Shown here: positions 58,278 through 64,000 of the stretch, piece by piece
Layout of the letters: each line of letters opens with the position of its first letter
Numbering within the stretch: the stretch's first letter is position 1
Notes under the pieces: generated by a model
Databases searched by the model: none
Told to the model about the DNA's origin: nothing
The model's input: only the letters and a program-made list of their open reading frames with translations
Made by a program: the position numbers and the translations under genes
Origin: Macquaria australasica
Lineage: Eukaryota > Chordata > Actinopteri > Centrarchiformes > Percichthyidae
Assembly: GCA_005408345.1 (NCBI GenBank)
Contig: SEMN01000032.1
Coordinates: 102,001-166,000 of the forward strand
Length of the DNA: 64,000 nucleotides
Direction: 5' to 3'

Positions 58278-58936
58278 GTTTTAAGTCATTGTTTATCATC
58301 AGCTGCTTGGACACTTGTGATTTCCTTGCATGTGCATATGTTTGTAAATGTGTCTTGTGTGTTTTGTGGTATGTGGTGTGATGGTGTGTGAATTTTGTTT
58401 CTCCCTTGAATTGGATTTGAAATAATATGTCTATCTGAGTGAATCTGTGAGAGTGTGTGTGTTTTGTTTTTCTGTAGATAAATGGAAGTGATATCTGTAG
58501 GTATGAAAGAGAATGCAGCATGTGCCTTTGAGCCACCTTGCTGTCACTTTGTGCTGGTTATCGTTTTATTCCTCTTTTCGGAAAATGATTTGTGTTTCAA
58601 ACTTGACATTTTGGTCAGTGAGGAGGGAGCGTTACACAATAGGCAAATCTGGCCTGAAGCACCAAGAGCGGCAAAACTTGAGCCCACAAATTACATTGAT
58701 GTGGAATAATTTGATCTTTTGCCTGTGGAGCTTCCCTCTCTTCTCTCTGTGCTGAACTCCTCTCCTACCATTTATCTTATCCTGAATTGACCTCCAAATG
58801 TACTGTATTTTCCCAAGTACATTTTGTTGTACTGTGTATTTCTTTTGTTTTAATTTAGCTGCTGCTGCTTTGTGTTTAGTTGTGTGCACTTACCTTGTAC
58901 TTCTTGTATTACACTGTGTGTTTGTTCTCTCTGCAG
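58278..58936 (+). other. unc13c: unc13c intron, 0.66 kb
   Basis: Begins gttttaag and ends tttgttctctctgcag. There is no other supportable feature in it; a chance acceptor/donor pair near 58,477-58,500 leads to a stop in the required frame. Confidence 0.7.
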
Positions 58937-58983
58937 CCTCGCAGTCTTTTGGATCCCAAAGTGCTTGGCTTGCAGTCTGGAGG
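58937..58983 (+). CDS. unc13c: unc13c 47-nt exon (PRSLLDPKVLGLQSGG)
   Basis: The acceptor ctctctgcag is followed by CCTCGCAGTC and the exon ends TCTGGAGG|gtgagt. Read in phase 0 it gives PRSLLDPKVLGLQSGG, aligned with the LDASKFSALQVCGG of mammalian UNC13C as I remember it. It ends in phase 2, matching the next exon. Joining the giant exon directly to this one would shift the frame and meet a stop in the next exon, which supports the 23-nt exon in between. Confidence 0.85.
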
Positions 58984-60175
58984 GTGAGTGGTGGCTCACT
59001 CCCTGATCTGATCGGTTCAAAATTACACAAAATCTGAGATGCTGTGCTGTTTTGTGCCCTCATGCTGAGGCACATGTAGCAGAAATGTTACAGGCACGCT
59101 AGTTCTCTGGCATGCAGCCCCAATTAAGGTATGCTCCCTGTTTTGTGACATGCCACAGAGAGAATAATCAAGATCAAGAATAATCAAGATGCCTGATGCC
59201 TTCACGACATCTATGAAGGAACTTAACCTCTTGGCTTCACATGCCTGATTGATGTCTTATTTAGAAAATGTGCATGAACAATTAATCATGAAAATCTACA
59301 TGACAGATAGATGAAGACAACTGTTGTCATATAATGTCATGAGGGAAAAATAGCTAATAATCATATTTAGCCTCCATTACCCCAGCTGATGCCATGACTA
59401 TGCAGCCATCTGCAGTATGCATAGCGCATAAAGGCAGCGAGGACCAGGGGTCCTAGGGTGAGGCAAGGGCTGGCGCAGCTCGTCACGTTGTGTAACTTTA
59501 GGGTCATACCACTGATGTCGCTCAGAGGGCTGACAGAAAAGCTTGAGGAGCTTTATCTGTGTGGAGGCATTGGGGCCTTGATGTCATGTTGAGGTCATTA
59601 GAGAGGCTTTGAGTGACAGTTGAGGTGATGCCACTGAGAGCCTCACGGGAAAGGAGCAAGACTGGTGGGAAAGCAGTGAGGGAGCCGTGAAGTGTACACC
59701 AGGGAGTTGGAGGGTGGAGAGAGCAGAGACGTAGAGACTGAGAAAAACTCATCTTAAAGTGGCCATTTTTGAGGCGTGGAGTGAGTTGTTTGCATAGTTT
59801 TTGCTGCAGTGGGCCTTCCCCACTCAATTAATCTCATATTCATCATTCATAGTATGTAATATAAATCCAGTAATAGGTATAATATGTATCAGTAGCAGGC
59901 ATCACTGCAGCGATACCCTGTAAAAATGTAGATAACATGGAAGAGAGAGAACCTGTGGGAACAGCAGAGGGTGAGAGGGATTACATGGAGCCCCAGTGTA
60001 GGTGGTCGGCACCATGCAAAGCACAGAGGAAGGGGTGAGACAGGTTAGGTAGGAGGCATGATCCATGGTGTTTGCCGGCTGTATAAATCAAGGCCCCCAT
60101 TTTACCGTAGTAATGTCTCCCCCTGCATGGCATTATTATGATATTAATACACCTTAAATCTGTCTGCTTCTCCAG
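58984..60175 (+). other. unc13c: unc13c intron, 1.2 kb
   Basis: Starts gtgagt and ends ctgtctgcttctccag. It contains a short direct repeat 'aataatcaagatcaagaata' near 59,163. There is no gene in it. Confidence 0.75.
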
Positions 60176-60254
60176 GACTGGCAGTATTCTTTATGGTATT
60201 GACAGCATGCCAGATTTACGCCGCAAGAGGACAGTGCCTCTTGTCCGAGACCTG
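60176..60254 (+). CDS. unc13c: unc13c 79-nt exon (YGIDSMPDLRRKRT)
   Basis: The exon follows gcttctccag and ends GAGACCTG|gtgagt. It reads (G)TGSILYGIDSMPDLRRKR and then TVPLVRDL. The block LYGIDSMPDLRRK is a signature of Munc13-1, -2 and -3 just upstream of the C1 domain, on the linker that carries the calmodulin-binding region. It enters in phase 2 and leaves in phase 0. Confidence 0.93.
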
Positions 60255-62768
60255 GTGAGTCATCTGCCTCAACAAGGTTATATGTGATTTATGTCAAATG
60301 CATCTAAGTGACCCCACATTACACTGGTAGATTCCTGCTCTGTGTGAGTATGGACCCCTGCTGAAGACAATAATAACTTTACTGGGAGCATGATAAAATG
60401 TGATGGTGCTTTAGAGTGACGGTGTTTGTTTTGTATCATTCGCCTATATAATATCCTAGGACTAGCCTAGGACCTTAATATTAATAGCCTTAATATTCTC
60501 TTAGCTGAAGCCTCTGCAACAATAATGATTATTAAAACATAACTCAGGATTTGTGATTTTAATTACAAGTTTGTTGCAGCACATGGTTGGGTTGATTGAA
60601 AATACTTTCTTCACGTGTAGACTTGTTATGTAGTTTCAAAATGAAATAAAATACTAATAAATATAATACAATAATAATAAAAATAAATCACAAACTTTTG
60701 TTGTGATAACAACAAGCCAGTAAGGAGTTGATTGGTGATAAAAGCAACCACTTAAAACTCTGGCTATTTAGTGTAGAGCACTGCCTTTTGGGAATATTAA
60801 ATGTAACCTTAGCCATAACTCTGTGCCTTGATTAATTAGCCTAGAGAGGGTGTTTAAGACATTGCATCACAGTGATGCTCCCCCATTTGTTTTTATTGCA
60901 ACATAATGTGTCATAACATATCCCACAGAGAGGCCTGTTGCAGTGCAGTCCACTTTAGCACTGCGCCACATGGTTAGTCTCTGTGAAAGGCAACAGGCTG
61001 TCGTGATGCAAATAGTATCCATGTCTGTTTATAACTGTTTGTCCATTATGTGCTGCACAGTGTGTGTCTGTCTTGTGTTTGTTTGTTTCTCATCTTCATG
61101 TATTTTAGTCAAAAGGATGGAAACAATTATCAGACCTCTTATATTGAGTTACTTAAAAACATGTTTGATATTTAAACATTCTACTCTTTAAAGATTTAGA
61201 GTTTCTTGTGAAATAATATGATAATGTAGCTTGATGTCATACACATAGATGCTGATGAATGTTTATATCACAGTGAACAACATGAGTTGATGCTGTATTT
61301 GTCCATATCTCTCATGAAATTAATAACCAACAATGTCTTGGTAAGTATGGGTTGTCGTTTTTTATTTTGTATTTTTTTGGATTTTGCGTGTATATTTGCC
61401 ATTCCTACATAGACCCATAACAGCTATGGGTGATATTTTTCAGTGAGTTGTCAGATTTCAGCCTCGCCGATGCTTGGCCATTTTTCTTCCTTTTTTTTGT
61501 TTTTTTTGTTTTTTTTGCTGCTCGGCAGGTGTCGAAAAATTTGTATTTAACTTGAAATGTTGACAACTCAACCCAAAAATATATCCGAGAGACTTCATTG
61601 ACTTCTGATTTAACTGTGTGAGGCTTTTAAATCATGTAAAAGTGACACTGAGCAAGCCTTTTACACATGGGATGAAGTCAGTAGTCAGCAAACTAATTGG
61701 TCCCCTTTCATGCCTCTCCTTTGTCAATGTCCCCCATTTGCTGTGTGATTGCTTCAGGGCAGCAACAGCGTTTGATTGGAACGGACAGCAGGCTTCCCCC
61801 ATCTTATGGCGGGATGCAAAAACATAAACAAGCAAAAAAAAAAAAAAGAAAGTTGACAATCGGTTCACAAAGCATTGAACACTATATTTCAGCTGTATAG
61901 GTAATATCTGGACACAGGGTCATATTGTATTGCCCGTAGCAACCTCAGCAGTGCTGGTGCATGTTGATAAACTTACATCAACACTCACAGTTCATGTAGA
62001 GGTCACGTTCCCTCCTACATTCTCCATGGCTTCCATGGATCTTTACCATAGCTGGGCTGTGCAGACAAGAGGGTCGTGGTAAAGACTGATTCAATATTGT
62101 CAGCTGTCCATGTCTGCATTCCTATGTTACGTAACTTCCTTCAGTATGGGATACATGTTTATCAATCTCTGGTCACCCAAACTCTGGATATTAATATAAC
62201 AGCTAATATACATGTGTGTATCTGTGTGCGTCTGTGCGTGTGCGTTACCTGTTTGTGTCTGTGAGAGTGCCGTGTGTGGGTGTGTACTGTTTAATGTTTG
62301 AGTAAGTTTGTGAATGTCTGAGCCGATGTGTGTGTGGTGTGTGTGTGTGAGAGAGAGTCGGTGTTGTGCAGTACAGCTGGCTTCACCCATACGTGAGTTT
62401 GTGTGTCTTGTGTTTCTCTGTTTGTGTCAAACTAATGTGCAGAGCAGACAGCAGAAAATATGATCAAAGCTTCATCCAACAGAGAACTGAATATAAATGC
62501 CAAGCATGACTGCAGTTTAGTAACTTCCAATGCATGAGTGGATAAAGAATCATGCAACGGCTGTAAAATCTCTCTTGATGAATAGTTGAATCTTTCGAAA
62601 GCTCTGTGCCCTAACCAGCAGTCCTGCATGGCAGTTGAGACACCTATTCGCTCAGTATGGATAAAATATACAAGTTCTATGCTGTTTGTGCTCTCATAAT
62701 ACACCCTCCCACTCCTTGTCTAATTCAGTTTCTTTCCTTCTCTATTCGTGGCCTCCTGGAAATCACAG
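60255..62768 (+). other. unc13c: unc13c intron, 2.5 kb
   Basis: Starts gtgagt and ends cctggaaatcacag, after a pyrimidine-rich tract (tttctttccttctctattc). It holds GT-rich low complexity near 62,220-62,360 and A- and T-homopolymer patches near 61,490-61,520 and 61,835. I see no gene in it. Confidence 0.65.
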
Positions 62769-62774
62769 GCTTTG
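62769..62774 (+). CDS. unc13c: unc13c 6-nt microexon (Ala-Leu)
   Basis: GCTTTG stands between aaatcacag and gtaagc. The neighbouring exons end and start in phase 0 (RDL and TLTARK). Inserting the six bases gives RDL-AL-TLTARK, and mammalian Munc13 proteins have Ala-Met at just this place (RDV-AM-TLAARK in UNC13C from memory). A six-base exon that supplies exactly the two expected residues between consensus splice signals is hard to explain by chance. Whether it is constitutive or regulated cannot be told from the sequence. Confidence 0.72.
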
Positions 62775-63107
62775 GTAAGCTTACTTTCTGTGTGCAACAG
62801 ATGAATTCTTCATCCATTACAGAAACTTAAATAGTCTTGTTTTTGTTGTGATCTATTGATTTACTATTGTTTAGCTAATTTCTCTATCCAAATTATATTA
62901 TGTATGTAATTCATTTCTACTCAGGGCTTTTCTTCCTTCTACAAAATATTATCACCCATTCACAAGCTGTTTAACTCTATATAGATGTGTGTTCTACATG
63001 CCGCTCTGTGTAAATCCATTGAAATACTGCATAAAACTGCAGTTAGGTAAAATGGGTCGGTGGATTTATCCCTTTTCATCATCTTTCGTTTCCTCTTCTT
63101 CTCTTAG
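62775..63107 (+). other. unc13c: unc13c intron, 333 nt
   Basis: Begins gtaagc and ends with a strong pyrimidine tract tcctcttcttctcttag. No other feature. Confidence 0.7.

Positions 63108-64000
<893 letters not shown>

Noticed and set aside
58477..58500. Possible small exon between ttctgtag and gtatga
   Set aside because: In the phase left by the giant exon it meets TGA, and it has no similarity to the Munc13 linker.
58937..58983. Joining the giant exon directly to the 47-nt exon
   Set aside because: This shifts the frame (ASQSFGSQSAW...) and the next exon would then reach a stop. Only the reading with the 23-nt exon in between gives the conserved linker.

Overview
The window reads as intron-rich, AT-rich vertebrate nuclear DNA from a ray-finned fish, probably a percomorph. 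The pointers are long intergenic and intronic stretches, GT-AG introns, very small exons, abundant CA, GA and AT microsatellites, and several repeat families typical of teleosts (hAT-type non-autonomous elements with CAGTGGTGGA ends, a Tc1 remnant, a THAP transposon remnant, and tandem 'phantom' repeats). There is nothing prokaryotic: no operons, CRISPR arrays or bacterial genes. I recognised no rRNA or tRNA gene.

Layout. Positions 1 to about 32,200 hold no gene I can defend. They contain repeats, microsatellites, two strong palindromes, one orphan exon-like segment (6752-6848) and transposon remnants: a TTAA-ended element at 7463-7905, a hAT element with an 8-bp target duplication at 14858-15727 that carries a second element inside it, a THAP/ISL2EU-like element at 18276-19323, and a Tc1 transposase fragment near 21.8-22.1 kb. 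From about 32.3 to 34.1 kb there is a CTCF-like site, a CpG-rich promoter region with TATA-like sequence, and a probable non-coding first exon ending at a splice donor after 34104.

The main gene is unc13c (Munc13-3), a presynaptic vesicle-priming protein, on the + strand. A 6.4-kb intron leads to one giant exon (40478-44748) that starts the protein at 40674 and encodes 1,358 residues of the N-terminal region. It is followed by a 13.5-kb intron and then five small coding exons whose phases fit exactly: 23 nt (58255-58277), 47 nt (58937-58983), 79 nt (60176-60254), a 6-nt microexon (62769-62774) and 72 nt (63108-63179). The gene continues past the window towards the C1, C2B and MUN domains. Inside the giant exon a coiled coil is followed by a stretch that reads like the RRM and C-terminal domain of LINE-1 ORF1p. 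After that comes a long Lys-Pro repeat that I do not remember from mammalian UNC13C, and an acidic repeat.

Nested in the 13.5-kb intron on the - strand is a second gene of two coding exons (54694-54502 and 53915-52606, 500 residues). It has an N-terminal RIIa docking/dimerisation domain, closest by eye to CABYR/SP17 sperm-tail proteins, and a perfect 141-bp internal tandem duplication.

The best candidates for something undescribed are the ORF1p-like module inside unc13c, the 6-nt microexon, and the nested antisense RIIa-domain gene. Family comparisons are from memory; no database search was run.
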